64,000 nt of DNA, taken from assembly GCA_964058845.1 (NCBI GenBank), contig CAXKVR010000093.1, positions 310,001 through 374,000 of the forward strand. The letters are read 5' to 3'. This DNA is from Carex sylvatica. Lineage: Eukaryota > Streptophyta > Magnoliopsida > Poales > Cyperaceae. Under the pieces are notes generated by a model. That model saw only the letters and a list, made by a program, of their open reading frames with translations, made no database searches and had not been told where the DNA came from. The stretch's first letter is position 1, and each line of letters starts with the position of its first letter. The position numbers and the translations under genes are program-made. Below, one piece after another: positions 29,163-41,034 of the stretch.

Positions 29163-30400
29163 TTAATAATTTGGCGCAGCGAATAGCGCTTATTTTATTT
29201 TTTTGGAAGAACACACAATAAAAAGAAAGAAAGGAAAAAAAAAAAAAAGTTTTTCATTTCTCTGTTCTCTAAAGGATACAGCCGGCTGTTCCTTAAAAAT
29301 GTTGTTTCAGAGGATCTTCGTAAAGCACAAGCTGTGAGTCTTCTGGATCCCAGACCGTGAGGGGAATTGCTTCAATCTCTTCTGGTATAAAAGCTGAGCT
29401 ATGAGATAAAAGTGTGCTAATTCAGCTACAACCGTAATAGATGTAATAACTTACCGCTATTACCATTACGCACTATGTGCTATGCTACACGGATTTTTTT
29501 TTTTTACAATTTACACGAGCGTCTGTGCTTCTATACATGTTTCTATTTCTGATGCTACATAGTCTGTTATGATAAATATGTTAAACAGAATTTTTTTTTT
29601 GTTTCTGTTTGTGATTTAGTCTCTTATTCTATATCTGAAATGTTAAAATATTAATTATTCATTTTGCTTGCTCTTTGTCTAGTATTTACTTGTAAAATTA
29701 CTGCTGTTTATTTCATTGAAAGTTAATTTTGAGGATTTTTTTTTTTAAATAGCACTCTTTTTAACCCTTTTAACGGAACAAGTATGGTGCGCGGGATTGT
29801 TATAAAAATAGCCTCCACCGATCCTAGGAATAGGTGTAGCAAGAAAATCATTTTCTCCATTTTATAATAAACTTCACATTTATCACTAGGATCGGGTGCA
29901 AAAATAGCTCCACCGAGGATCAGTGGAGAAAATGGTTTTCTTTCTACATCGATTCTAGAGATCGGTGGAGGCTATTTTTATAAAAATTTCGCATAAGGTG
30001 CTCGTTCCGTTAAAATGATTAAAAAGAGTTCTATTTAAAAAAAAATTTGAGTATTATAATATATAAAATGTACAAATAGGTATACGAACTTCATTTCACT
30101 TGTAAAATTAATTGCTCTTCATCTATGATAATATGTAATATTATGAAGTATGAATTATTAAATAATGTTACATTGTATATCATTTTTTCTTCTTATTTGT
30201 ATGATTGAAAAAATTATAGACTTACATTAGTTGTCATTTAGTTGTTACTCCAATTCTCCAGTATTGATCATGTTAATGATTAGTAGAAAATATAAAATAT
30301 AAATTCTGAAAAGAAAAAAAATATTATGTATGATAGCTTCTGCTATAGCTACATCATTTGTTATAGTTTTATTTTTGTCTCCCCGCTATATATATATTCC
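29163..30400. repeat. Composite element with 'gctatagc' motifs
   Basis: The piece 29440-29500 ('cttaccgctattaccatta', 'tgctatgctaca') and the right portion 30330-30400 ('gatagcttctgctatagct', 'tctccccgctata') match the element at 53870-54450, which has the corresponding parts closer together. A smaller foldback (29735-30045) is nested in it, and an exon-like fragment lies at 29298-29420. Boundaries are approximate. Confidence 0.45.
29735..30045. mobile_element. Nested MITE-like foldback
   Basis: Left end 'aaatagcactctttttaacc' followed by 'ttttaacggaac'; right end 'gttccgttaaaatgattaa' followed by 'aaagagttctattt'. Arms extend about 90 bp and include 'atagcctccaccgatc' against 'gatcggtggaggctat'. 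No coding capacity. Confidence 0.75.
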
Positions 30401-31121
30401 AAACTGATGGATTTGAATTTTACCCTGCAATGCAATCAGTGATATCAATAAATAGTCCAATTTTAGAAATATTTTACATGATATATTTGAATTTGTTAAC
30501 AAAGTGCAAAACCATCAATGATTATTAGCAATACATGATAAGTTAAAAAACACAGTGTTAATGCTCTCAGAACCAAAAATATATGTGAATCAAGTTAGTG
30601 AACAATCATAGACAATTGAAGCGTGTGTTTGGATAGTGCATGTATATATTTTTTAACGAATTTGTGAGAATTTTACTAGGATTATGAAATTAATATCCCT
30701 AAGCATGTTTGGTGATCTTTTGACAATGAAATAAAAATTGAATAACAGAAGAATATATGTGAATCAAACTTGTAAACAAATGTATGGGAAAAAAAAATAC
30801 GAGGTATATATATATCTGCGGATTATCACTTTTTGTATTTTATTTTCATGAGAAATGCATTTTTTTGTTTGATTTCTTCATTCTATATAAATAAATTTTA
30901 TTTTTTGTTCATTAATGTCTTTATTTTTTTATGACAGCTTGTATATTTTATCATATTTAAATTATTAGGATTCCAATTATCAGAATTGATCAGAAATTCA
31001 TCAATAATTATTAACCAACAACAAATCTTTAAGAAAGAAAAATATATAATTTTATATTAATATTTTTATAATTAGATTTTTCATAACTATAATCAAAATA
31101 TAACCGAACATGTATTGCAAC

Positions 31122-32327
31122 TAGGGGTGTAAATGGAGCGGATAATGTTGATATATCATATTTTCATGAGTGGATACGAATACGGATACAGATAGCAAAT
31201 GGATATCAAAATTCAAAATTAAATCCGCCTTAAATGAATACGGATACGGAACGGACAATCTTCGAATAATGATTTGAATACAGATATAAAACAAATAATT
31301 GTTGGATAATTAAGTTCTATGAACAATCTATTAAAATAATTTACTTATATAATATAATATAATACAAGTATTAGGATCAAAAAATTTATTTTTTAAATTA
31401 CATTATCTTTTTCTAATTTCGAACGTGATACATGACGATATTTGTGAAACAAAACTTTTTACTTTTCTTGTCTGGCAAAGTGACTCATAACTCATTAGTT
31501 AATAAACTGCTTTCACACTGAATATTACATGTAGAAAGTTACAGAAGATCCTATGCACAAATAGACAAAAGGATTTTCAAACGAATTCGTATCCTCTGAG
31601 ATGGCTCAAACTTTGCGTGACTTTATGAAAAATTTCAACCGTTTAAATACGCTCTGCACGAATCTCAAAGCACACATAATACTGGCCCCCTAAATCATCC
31701 CGAATAGCTATGTAGCTGCATTAATAATATAAAAAATATTGGAAAAGTTTGCTCCGGACTCTAGAATCAAAATATAACATACGCCTTTGTATGTAAGGAG
31801 CTCACATCTAACGAAGATGTTACCAGTTACCCTCTCTAGAAATCTAAGGGTGTGCTCCAGAAACGACGCCAGTAGAAGAAGGAGAAGGGAAGGGAAAAAA
31901 GAGAAATGAGGGTTTTTTTTTTTTTGAATAGTAATTTCTACACTCCGATTCGGGGGTAATAATTTTGATCGAAAATTAACGTCAAGCCTCTCGTTTCTCC
32001 CCTCCAAACAATAATTTTCCCTTCCGCTTCCTCTCTGTTTCTCCTCTACTGGAGCAAGTGATCACGATGGGCAATCCGATAATCAACGGATTTCCCCTCC
32101 CTTCTCTTTAATGAAGGTCTTCTACCCTCTTCTGGAGCACAGCCTTAGCAGCCAGGTCCACTTTATGAACTCAAATCCTCTGCCCCCCTGGGTGCATGAA
32201 TTTTCTGCCCCCTGGATTCAATTCTCCGCTTTATTACCTGTCAGGTCCATTTAATTCAGATATGGATAGCAATCGGATACAAAGCAGATTTGAATCAGAT
32301 AATCCAGATCCGTACTTTACACCCCTA
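31122..32327. mobile_element. hAT-type non-autonomous element
   Basis: About 1.2 kb with ends 'taggggtgtaaatgg' and 'ctttacacccctaa', an inverted pair typical of plant hAT elements. It is flanked by a perfect 8-bp duplication 'attgcaac' (31114-31121 and 32328-32335). The outer 300 bp contain 'ggatacggatac'-like subterminal motifs. The centre includes a family E repeat (about 31585-31700), so it has probably received another insertion. No transposase frame. Confidence 0.8.
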
Positions 32328-32514
32328 ATTGCAACACATGGATTCTCATACATTAATTTTGATTTTTTTATCAAAAATCTCATAGACAATCCCGTGACAA
32401 CCAATGAACCGAATATGGCCTATGACTCAAAACCAAATTACATATCATGATACAAGAATGAGAAGGTATCCGTGAGGGATAAAAGTGATTCTTTACGAAG
32501 GTATACTAATATAA

Positions 32515-33192
32515 AGATGTTTTTTTTGAAAAAATTGTGAAAATGCCACTCTAAAACTTTTAAATTGTGAAAATATCATTATGAACTTTAAAATTGTAAA
32601 AATGCTACTCCAAAGTTCATTAATTTGTAATTTTGTCACTCCAAATATTTATTGACTAAAATGCCCTCCCATCACAGTATAATAAAAGCTTAAGTTTAGA
32701 TAAGAGAGTTTGTAGTACAATCTAATAAAAGCTTAAGTTTAGATAAGAGAGTTTTTAGTACAGTATAATAAAAGCTTAAGCTTAAGTTTGTGAGAGATTG
32801 GGATAATTAATGGATATGAAGTCAGTGAGTAGAGATGCGTGTCTTCTCCTTAGAAATTGTGAGAGTTTGGGTTTTGACAAATGTCATGTCTTCTCCTTAG
32901 AAATTGTCATTAAAGAAGACAGAGTTTCCTTCATTTGATCAAATACGATCCGTCAGCTAAAATAATTGATAGTTGTGAAGTGTCACAGTGTCAGCTTTCA
33001 ATAAGAATAATGTGCGTTAGAGTGAGAGGTCGAGGGAGAAAGAGGTGGGAACCGGGTGGGAGAAGAGGAGTTTGGTGATGGGAGGATATTTTAGTCAATA
33101 AATATTTGGAGTGGCAAAATTACAAATTAATGAAGTTTGAAGTGGCATTTTTACAATTTCAAAATTCGGAATTACATTTTCACATTTTTTTT
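32515..33192. mobile_element. Foldback element with about 150-bp arms
   Basis: Left arm has 'tttgtcactccaaatattta' then 'ttgactaaaatgccctccc'; right arm has the inverse 'gggaggatattttagtcaat' then 'aaatatttggagtggca'. Between them a segment 'aaaagcttaagtttagataa' is present about three times (32685-32790). No coding capacity. Confidence 0.75.
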
Positions 33193-33735
33193 TCTATTAG
33201 CGACGGTAGTATTTGCAACGGTAAACTGACAATGCTGAAAAATTAAATATCAAGATTTGTAAATAATATTTTCATTGTTGTTTTAATCACCATTTCGAAA
33301 AAAAATAGCCGAATAAAACTGGTGTCGTGAATAATTAATTCATCTAAAATCTATATCATTTGAGAAGTTTATTAAGTTTCACAAATTCGTATTATTAGCA
33401 ACATTTATATGTTTTATTTCTAAAAATATTAATATTTTTGGAAACTAATTGTATGTAAATTACATATTTTTAACATTGTCATTTTTTTCAAAAATTTCCA
33501 AGTTGTTACTATATATTGTACTCTCATATATCGGCCCAAACTCAATCATTCCGGTGTCAGTTTTGAGATTCGTGCAAGATTAAAAGAACGGTCCGATTCT
33601 ATTTATTGCAACTCAGTATTGCACTGGATGTGAATTCCCCAAAAGCGGTGGTTGTTGGAATTCATATCACCCAAGTTACTAGAACTTTGAGTTTACATCC
33701 GGACCGTCAGATCCGTCTACCATTTCTAATCGAAT
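33193..33735. other. Intergenic sequence before the minisatellite
   Basis: No gene. Bases 33635-33735 ('gcggtggttgttggaattc', 'catatcaccca', 'accgtcagat') match 43325-43410 upstream of the small gene at 43712, and contain what looks like the ancestral, unrepeated start of the 57-bp unit. Confidence 0.5.
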
Positions 33736-34746
33736 GGTTGAGTTAATGCAAGGATACAATTTCGTAGTTGGTCTATCATCTCTAATCGAACGGTTGAGTT
33801 AATGCAGAGGATACAATTTCGTAGTTGGTCTACCATCTCTAATCGAACGGTTGAGTTAATGCAGAGGATACAATTTCGTAGTTGGTCTACCATCTCTAAT
33901 CGAACGGTTGAGTTAATGCAGAGGATACAATTTCGTAGTTGGTCTACCATCTCTAATCGAACGGTTGAGTTAATGCAGAGGATACAATTTCGTAGTTGGT
34001 CTACCATTTCTAATCGAACGGTTGAGTTAATGCAGAGGGTACAATTTCGTAGTTGGTCTACCATCTCTAATCGAACGATTGAGTTAATGCAGAGGATACA
34101 ATTTCGTAGTTGGTCTACCATCTCTAATCGAACGGTTGAGTTAATGCAGAGGATACAATTTCATAGTTGGTCTACCATCTCTAATCGAACGGTTGAGTTA
34201 ATGCAGAGGATACAATTTCGTAGTTGGTCTACCATCTCTAATCGAACGATTGAGTTAATGCAGAGGATACAATTTCGTAGTTGGTCTACCATCTCTAATC
34301 GAACGGTTGAGTTAATGCAGAGGATACAATTTCATAGTTGGTCTACCATCTCTAATCGAACAGTTGAGTTAATGCAGAGGATACAATTTCGTAGTTGGTC
34401 TACCATCTCTAATCGAACGGTTGAGTTAATGCAGAGGATACAATTTCATAGTTGGTCTACCATCTCTAATGGAACGGTTGAGTTAATGCAGAGGATACAA
34501 TTTCGTAGTTGGTCTACCATCTCTAATCGAACGATTGAGTTAATGCAGAGGATACAATTTCGTAGTTGGTCTACCATCTCTAATCGAACGGTTGAGTTAA
34601 TGCAGAGGATACAATTTCATAGTTGGTCTACCATCTCTAATTGAACGGTTGAGTTAATGCAGAGGATACAATTTCGTAGTTGGTCTACCATCTCTAATCG
34701 AACGGTTGAGTTAATGCAGAGGATACAATTCCGTAGTTGGTCTACC
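33736..34746. repeat. Minisatellite, 18 units of 57 bp
   Basis: Eighteen head-to-tail units (first one 56 bp) beginning 'ggttgagttaatgcagagga'. Units differ by few substitutions (cgtag/catag, acggt/acgat), including repeated use of the same variants, indicating recent homogenisation. Because 57 is a multiple of three, one frame on each strand stays open across the array (19-residue repeat), producing spurious long frames. The array ends 86 bp before the start codon of the Rieske oxygenase gene, so it sits in or beside that promoter. Confidence 0.97.
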
Positions 34747-34831
34747 AAGTCTCAACAAATGGTTAGAATCTTTGTTGTCGTCAACTTTTAGATGTGAATA
34801 AAACCTTATCAGGCACCAGCTCTCAACAATC

Positions 34832-37800
34832 ATGGCCTTGCAAACTTGCCTCTTACCCTTCTTACCCTTCTTCTCCTCCTCTCCATCCAAATCCTTCGTA
34901 TCACCTCTCCCATTCCGACGTTCTTATATTAATATTAGTGTCAATCATCGGTTAACCAAACTCCACATTTCCTCAGCTACACCAAATCCGACTCCAACGA
35001 CAACAGAAACAGAGACTAATTTCGATTGGTTCTCCCACTGGTACCCCTTGGATCATCTATGTGACCTTGATAAGCAGGCCCCAAGAGCCCGAACAGCGCT
35101 CGGGCTAGACGTGGTTATTTGGTGGGACCGTGTTGACAGCGCATGGAAGGTGTTTGATGATAGGTGTCCTCACCGACTTGCGCCTCTATCTGAAGGCCGT
35201 ATCGATCACCAAGGCAGACTTCAGTGTGTGTACCATGGTTGGTGCTTTGATGGAGCAGGTGCATGCAAGTATATACCACAGGCTCCCGCACTCGGGCCCC
35301 AGGTAATTCGATCTCTAATTCTACGTATAAATTACAAAATATATTTAAACATGTATATTTAATATTTTTGGGTGAATTTCACGTATGCCCCTCAAAAACT
35401 TCAAAATTATGTATTTCTCCCTCTAAATTTTAAAATTACATATTTTCCCTCTAAACTTCAAAAACTCACAAATTTACCCATTTTATTTTCTTTTATATTA
35501 AAACTCATTCTAAATTTATATAATACCCATTTTACCCTTTATTAAAAGCTTAAAATGTCAATTACACTCAAATTTGAATCTGAATGGTTCATCTACCGTT
35601 CGATCCGTGCGCTTCGCATTAAGATCTGTCTGTGTTGCTTCAATATACGTGTGTTTGCTTCAAGATTCGTGCTGATCTAGTTCGCACAAATTTTAAAGCA
35701 ATTCTGATCCGAATGCGCTGCATTAAGATTTGTGCACATCGCTTCAAGATCCATGCTTGTTCGCTTGAAGATTCATGCTGATCTAGCGCACACATGTCTT
35801 AAAGCAATTCAGATGGTAGAGGAACCCTTCGTGATTCAAATTTAAGTCTGATGGGTGTTTTATGCTTTAAATTAAGGGTAAAATAGGTATTTTATAAATT
35901 TAGAATGAGTTTAATATAAAAGACAATAAAATGGGCAAATTTGTGAGTTTTTGAAGTTTAGAGGGGGAATTACGTAATTTTGAAGTTTTTGAGGGGTATA
36001 CATGAAATTCCCCCTATATTTTTAATTGTTACATACATACAGATATATATATATATATATATATATATAGAGGTTGGCTACTATGCTTATATAAGCATAT
36101 CCCCACATATGCTTATAACTCATTTTTGTGTTTCCAATATCCAAATGGTCGATCGGAACCGTTCATATTGTTCTCCATATTAATATGTGCTTGGAGACTA
36201 AATTTTATATTTTTATGAATTTTTTTACTATTTATTAAGCCACTTTGAAAATCGTTGATCCAACGGTGGCTTCTGATTTTACTGTTTTGTTAAGCCACCG
36301 TTGGATCAACGATTTTCAAAGTGGCTTAATAAATAGTAAAAAAATTCAGAAAAATATAAAATTTAGTCTCCAAGCACATATTAATATGGAGAACAATATG
36401 AACGGTTCCGATCGATCATTTGGACATTAGAAACACAAAAATGAGTTATAAGCATATGTGGGGATATGCTTATATAAGCATAGTAGCCAACCTCTATATA
36501 TATATATATATATGCTCTTACATATATATATTTACTCAATTATCATAATTACATAGATGTATACGTGCGTAACTACGTATATCATGTGTCTAATGATGAA
36601 TTATCGTATGGAATTAAGTGCAGGTACACAAGAACGAGAAGGCTTGTGTTGCGGTATATCCGAGCATTGTGCAAAATAACATTTTGTGGTTTTGGCCCAA
36701 CACTAGTTCTCAATACAAAGATATCATGCACAAAACAAAACCTCCATATATTCCAGAGTTGGATGATCTATCATTCTTTTGTGTTAGGACGACAAGAGAT
36801 TTATTATATGGGTAATTGTTGCCTGGAAAGCTGTTTATATCATCTAATATGTTATACTTATATAGTGATTTTGTGGTGAATTATTGATGTTGATGTTACA
36901 GGTATGAAATTCTGACCGAAAATCTTCTGGATCCAGCTCATGTTCCATATGCGCATTACGGATTGCTCGACCTCAAGAAAAATGAAGATCCCGGAAGATA
37001 TATAAGCTTAATTCTAATGCTTCAATCTAAACATCAATTGCATATATATGATTGATATCCTAAATGGAAATTGAAAAATTCAGTTACTAATATTAATTTC
37101 ATCTTATTAAGTATATCTTACTATGTCGAGTTGTTGACTAAAATATGATCTGTTCATTCATTCACAGTTGAAACTGATAGAGAAGGAGGTACTCCTCTTA
37201 AGCTAACAATAGAGAAGTCAGATATAAGTGGTTTTGATGCTGAACATTATAAGTTCATTGCTCCATATGTTGTTTATTTTACAGTCTTCAGAAACTTTTC
37301 TGTAAGAAGTTCAAATGCAACACAGCTATTCATGTATTATTCTATATTTAATTATCTTACTGAGATCAGTATCTACTGGCAAACTTTGAAACTTTATAAT
37401 TAGCCAATAAAAAATGCCTTAAGTTATAAGGTATACAATGAGGTATGTGTCAGTGTACCAGACCAAATTGAGGCTTACTTAAATCTTTTGAATTGGGGGT
37501 TTTACACTATATTTCTCAGGAGAAACCTTTGACCATGCTATGAATTTTATGAGTGTCTTTTGTATATTTCTCAGGAGAATTCTGGTAAAGCTAGTTGGAA
37601 TCCACAGAAACTTATGAGCATCTTCTTTAGTGTACCAGTTAATCCTGGAAAGAGTAGAGTTCTAACTATTACTACATGGAATTTTGCGACGTTAATCGAT
37701 AAGTTTATCCCCCGATGGTACTACCATAGAGATTTAAACCTTGTTTTAGATACAGATCTTTCTCTTCTTCATGTAGAGGTAGAACAATCTTTCTTAAAAT

Positions 37801-38632
37801 TTAGATTTTACTATGTTCGAGTAAAACCTGTCAGCTTTTTTATATACAAGTCAAAGAATGATTTCACTAGAACAAATATGCCAATATCATGGCAATGCTT
37901 TCTTTGAAATATTATCTTTTGAGCATGTAACCACTTATACTGAAAACCAACTAATAAGTACTTGCTTTCATAGACAATTAATGAAGATTCCTCATCCATT
38001 TTCCTTTAAAAATTGTTAAATTTCAGGAACGGAAGCTTGTTTCAGATGGCATTTCAAATTGGCACAAGGTTTGCTATGTGCCAACACAATCAGATACAAT
38101 GGTTGTTGCATTTAGGTCATGGTTAAGAAAATACTCAAACAATCAGGTGAATTGGAGAACTAAAGGTTTTGCAGCCCTTCCTACTTCCCCTCCTAGGGAA
38201 CAACTCATGGACAGGTTTACTATTTTAAACAAGTTTTTAATTTAGGATTGAATTTAATTACAATTTAAAGTTGTAACAGTTAATTTCATCTAAATTGCTT
38301 CACCAATGTTCAGATATTGGTCACATGTTGTTCACTGCAAAAGTTGCCATCGAGCGCTAAGAGCAATAAAGGCCATTAAAGTTTCTCTACAAGTCGTCTC
38401 AATAGCACTAATTGGTATTCTTGCTGCTGCAAACCATAGCACAATCTCGAATAGAGCAAAGACCGGCATTGTCGCTATGGCGGTCACGTTCTTTGCCACC
38501 TCGCATTGGCTATCTCAATTTATCCATAAAACATTCTATTATCATGATTACAACCATGCTATCTTTAGGACAACTAATACTTATATGGAGAAAATACTTG
38601 GTGCTTTGAGGTCTCTTAGACTCACCTTTTAG
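34832..38632 (+). CDS. PTC52: Chloroplast Rieske-type oxygenase, PTC52/PAO-like
   Basis: Member of the plant PAO/TIC55/PTC52 group of chloroplast-envelope non-haem iron oxygenases, acting on chlorophyll-type tetrapyrroles. Exons: 34832-35302, 36624-36811, 36902 to about 37005, 37168-37301, 37575-37778, 38027-38214, 38314-38632; about 535 codons plus TAG. Residues 1-55 are Ser/Thr-rich like a transit peptide. The Rieske centre is CPH (112-114) with CVYH (132-135). The mononuclear iron motif is [14 protein letters not shown] (about 227-239). The C-terminal CKSC (438-441) is the CXXC of this group, followed by two hydrophobic segments (about 453-469 and 480-500). DREGG and [14 protein letters not shown] support PTC52 over PAO, but divergence is marked, so a PTC52 paralogue or ACD1-like member is possible. 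Exon 3 has no GT donor: a GC donor at 37006 fits phase. If that site is not used, the frame runs to a stop near 37055 and the gene may be impaired. Confidence 0.85.
35370..36013. mobile_element. Foldback element in PTC52-like intron 1
   Basis: About 640 bp with arms near 170-200 bp: left 'cacgtatgcccctcaaaaac', right 'tttttgaggggtatacatg'. Inner arms pair 'aaactcacaaatttaccca' with 'gggcaaatttgtgagtttt'. The middle resembles the 'gcttcaagattcgtgctg' repeats found elsewhere in the window. Related to 55018-55765. Confidence 0.8.
36069..36495. mobile_element. Near-perfect foldback in a (TA)n tract, PTC52-like intron 1
   Basis: 427 bp folding almost completely on itself: left 'agaggttggctactatgctt', right 'aagcatagtagccaacctct', with matching arms of about 210 bp meeting near 36285. 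Inner motif 'ctccatattaatatgtgctt' is shared with its family. Both ends abut (TA)n (36043-36068, 36496-36512). The high arm identity suggests a young insertion. Confidence 0.88.
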
Positions 38633-39054
38633 AAGTAACTGTTTTTTTTTTTTTCTATAAGTTTTCTCATCTGTTTGTAATCTTTTATTATGTCTATGAT
38701 TTATTTGAGAGATTTGATTTAAATGTCTTCACTATATTCAATTTTGATTTGAATTTTGTTGGTTCAAAAGTCATCTCATCTTTATGATAAATTATTCCAA
38801 TGGTGCTCAATTGAGAATGAAGTCTTGTTGCTTTGGCTACAAAAGACTATATTATATATGGACTGATATTCCTTCATTTTTAATAGGGATGATTGTACTA
38901 CCAATCTGCAAAATATCAACCAACAAATAAATTTTGATTAAGGAACTTAAAGATAATGTTGTGTAAAATTTAAATGTTACAAAATAAAATGCAGTACCTA
39001 TCATTCAAGTAATGATTTATACACAATTAAGGAGAAACAAAAATAAAAGGAGTT
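38633..39054. other. 3' region of the PTC52-like gene
   Basis: AT-rich, probably 3' untranslated region then intergenic sequence. No gene or repeat recognised. Confidence 0.4.
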
Positions 39055-39305
39055 GGCTACAGTACTACGCATAGCATAGAGAGCCTGCGTGCAATGGCTC
39101 AATATATGAGATTTCAAAATCCTAACGATCTACCCATCTAAAAAAATAGTAAAAAATTCTAAAAAATGTAAAATTTAGTTTGCAAGTACATATTTATATG
39201 GAGATCATGTTGAACGGTTCGGATCGACCGTTAGAATTTTCAAAACTCAAATATTAAATCATTGTACGAAGGCTCTATATGCTACGCGTAGCATATTCGC
39301 ATTTT
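39055..39305. mobile_element. Short foldback element
   Basis: Ends 'actacgcatagcatagagag' and 'gctctatatgctacgcgtag' are inverted. The interior has 'catgttgaacggttcggatc'. Same ends as the larger element at 63215-63605, with most of one arm deleted. Confidence 0.65.
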
Positions 39306-39498
39306 TCAAAACAAAATATAGTACATGTCAAGCAAGTAAGTTGCAGTTAATTTACATAGGGCAACAAAATGTAGTACAACAAAACTAAGTTGGTACTAGT
39401 TATAATCTACAGTCTGTCTCTATTAACAGTACCGGTTCTGAACAGCTCTAAAGCATTAAAATAATAGAGAAAGTAGTTTGTGCTATTTATATTAAAAG

Positions 39499-39909
39499 AA
39501 GGGTTCAAATATTTTTCTTTTCTTTTTTATTGTGTCTTCATTTTTTTTCATTTTCTAATAAAAAAATATCTAAAATGCATATGTCAAAATAAAACCGTTA
39601 GATGTAATATATATTATTTTTTCTACATGCACATAAAAAAATATTATTTTTCAATGTTGATTTAATATGAATCAATAAGTTCAAAAATCAACATTTAGAA
39701 TTTATCCACATCGGTGTATTTTTGCAATTAAGCTCTTGATATTAGTCAAAACAAAATAGAAATGTCGTGATCTTTTTCTATACATAGATAAAATGTTATA
39801 TCATATCTAATAGTTTATTTTGATATTTAAATTTTAAATTTTAAATTATTGTCGTTCTAAAAATAGATGTATGATGGAGGCACAAATTATAAAAACATTT
39901 AAACCCTTT
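39499..39909. mobile_element. Mutator-type MITE (family A)
   Basis: Left 'gaagggttcaaatattttt', right 'aaaaacatttaaaccctttt'. Flanks share 'tatattaa'. Interior shares 'aataaaaccgttagatgtaa' with the copy at 12538-12958. Confidence 0.65.
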
Positions 39910-40194
39910 TATATTAATAAAGTCTTTGAATGCAAATAAAATGAGATCACCTTTTAAATAAATCCAGCAATCGTTAATTAATACACTTATTACTTTATTA
40001 GTATATCAAACTTACAATTTATTCAAGAAAATAATATATAATTTTTCTTCTGATAATTGACCTTTCTATTATTAAGGAAATTTCTATATCCTAATTCATT
40101 AAAGCTCACAGTCAACACCACTATCTATTTGACAAAACTACAAATTCAAACAAATTAATTACTTTAACAAATTTCTATAAAGTTTGAAATCACT

Positions 40195-40800
40195 TATTAA
40201 AAAAAAAAAATACGTGACGTGACGTGACGTGATAAATATACTGTGATTTGATCACATGATGTGACATGATTAACTTTTTTTTTCATGTGATTAAAATAGT
40301 GACGGACAGTCACATCATGACCACACGAGACGTGACATGATGTAATGTAAATTAGTCATGTAAAACTTTTTTTTTAATTTAAATTGTTAAAAATTCAGAA
40401 GAAAAAAATACCAATAAGTATAAAAAATTATAAAAAAAATTAAAATAAATAAAGAAATTTGCAAAAAAATTTAGAAAAAACAGTTAGAGATCTGATATTA
40501 TATTAAAAATTCAACTTACAAATATTTATTGAACTAAATTAGAGAAAATAAAAACTAGTACTACATGAGTACTAGTATCACTGAACTTACACTAAAAGAT
40601 AAATATAGATACTCTATGTATATAAAAAAGCTGAAAATTAACTAGAAAAAACTAGATACTCTATGTTTTATACTGTGCCATGACATGACGTATAATTTTT
40701 CCTCGAATGTGGTTCCGTCACGTGACACGAAAATCACGTCACGTAATCGATACACGTGACATAATATTTCGTGGCCTACTTAATTACAACGTGACAAATT
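40195..40800. repeat. Element with ACGTG repeats
   Basis: Starts with four tandem 'acgtg' units at 40211-40232 and ends with 'cgtcacgtaatcgatacacg', giving inverted ACGTG-rich ends around an AT-rich middle. The interior repeats 'gtgacatgat'. Similar 'cacgtgtcatg' and 'catcacgtcatgtgac' text occurs at 59780-60180. Family not recognised; probably a degenerate DNA transposon. Confidence 0.45.
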
Positions 40801-41034
40801 TCTTTCTATACCACTGATGATAATATTTACTAATGATCGGGCATTTAGATAGGGTATAGGAGGCAAAAAGACAAGGTAGCCTCCGTGTATAGAGTGGCAT
40901 AGATAACATTGTCTCTTGTCTCTAAGGGAGTGTGTATATTTTATGTTGTTTTAAAATCTCTATAATTAAATTTTTTTTATCAACATATTTGTTGGCAGCA
41001 ATTTGCACAGCCAATCATAAAATATATATAGAGA

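Noticed and set aside
33802..34644. 280-codon open frame made of a 19-residue repeat
   Set aside because: It is the translation of a 57-bp minisatellite. A frame is also open on the other strand (33726-34121), the unit is a multiple of three, and there is no gene-like start, signal or domain.
40195..40240. ACGTG array as a gene promoter
   Set aside because: No transcription unit lies within reach on either side; the inverted arrangement with 40720-40790 fits a transposon better.
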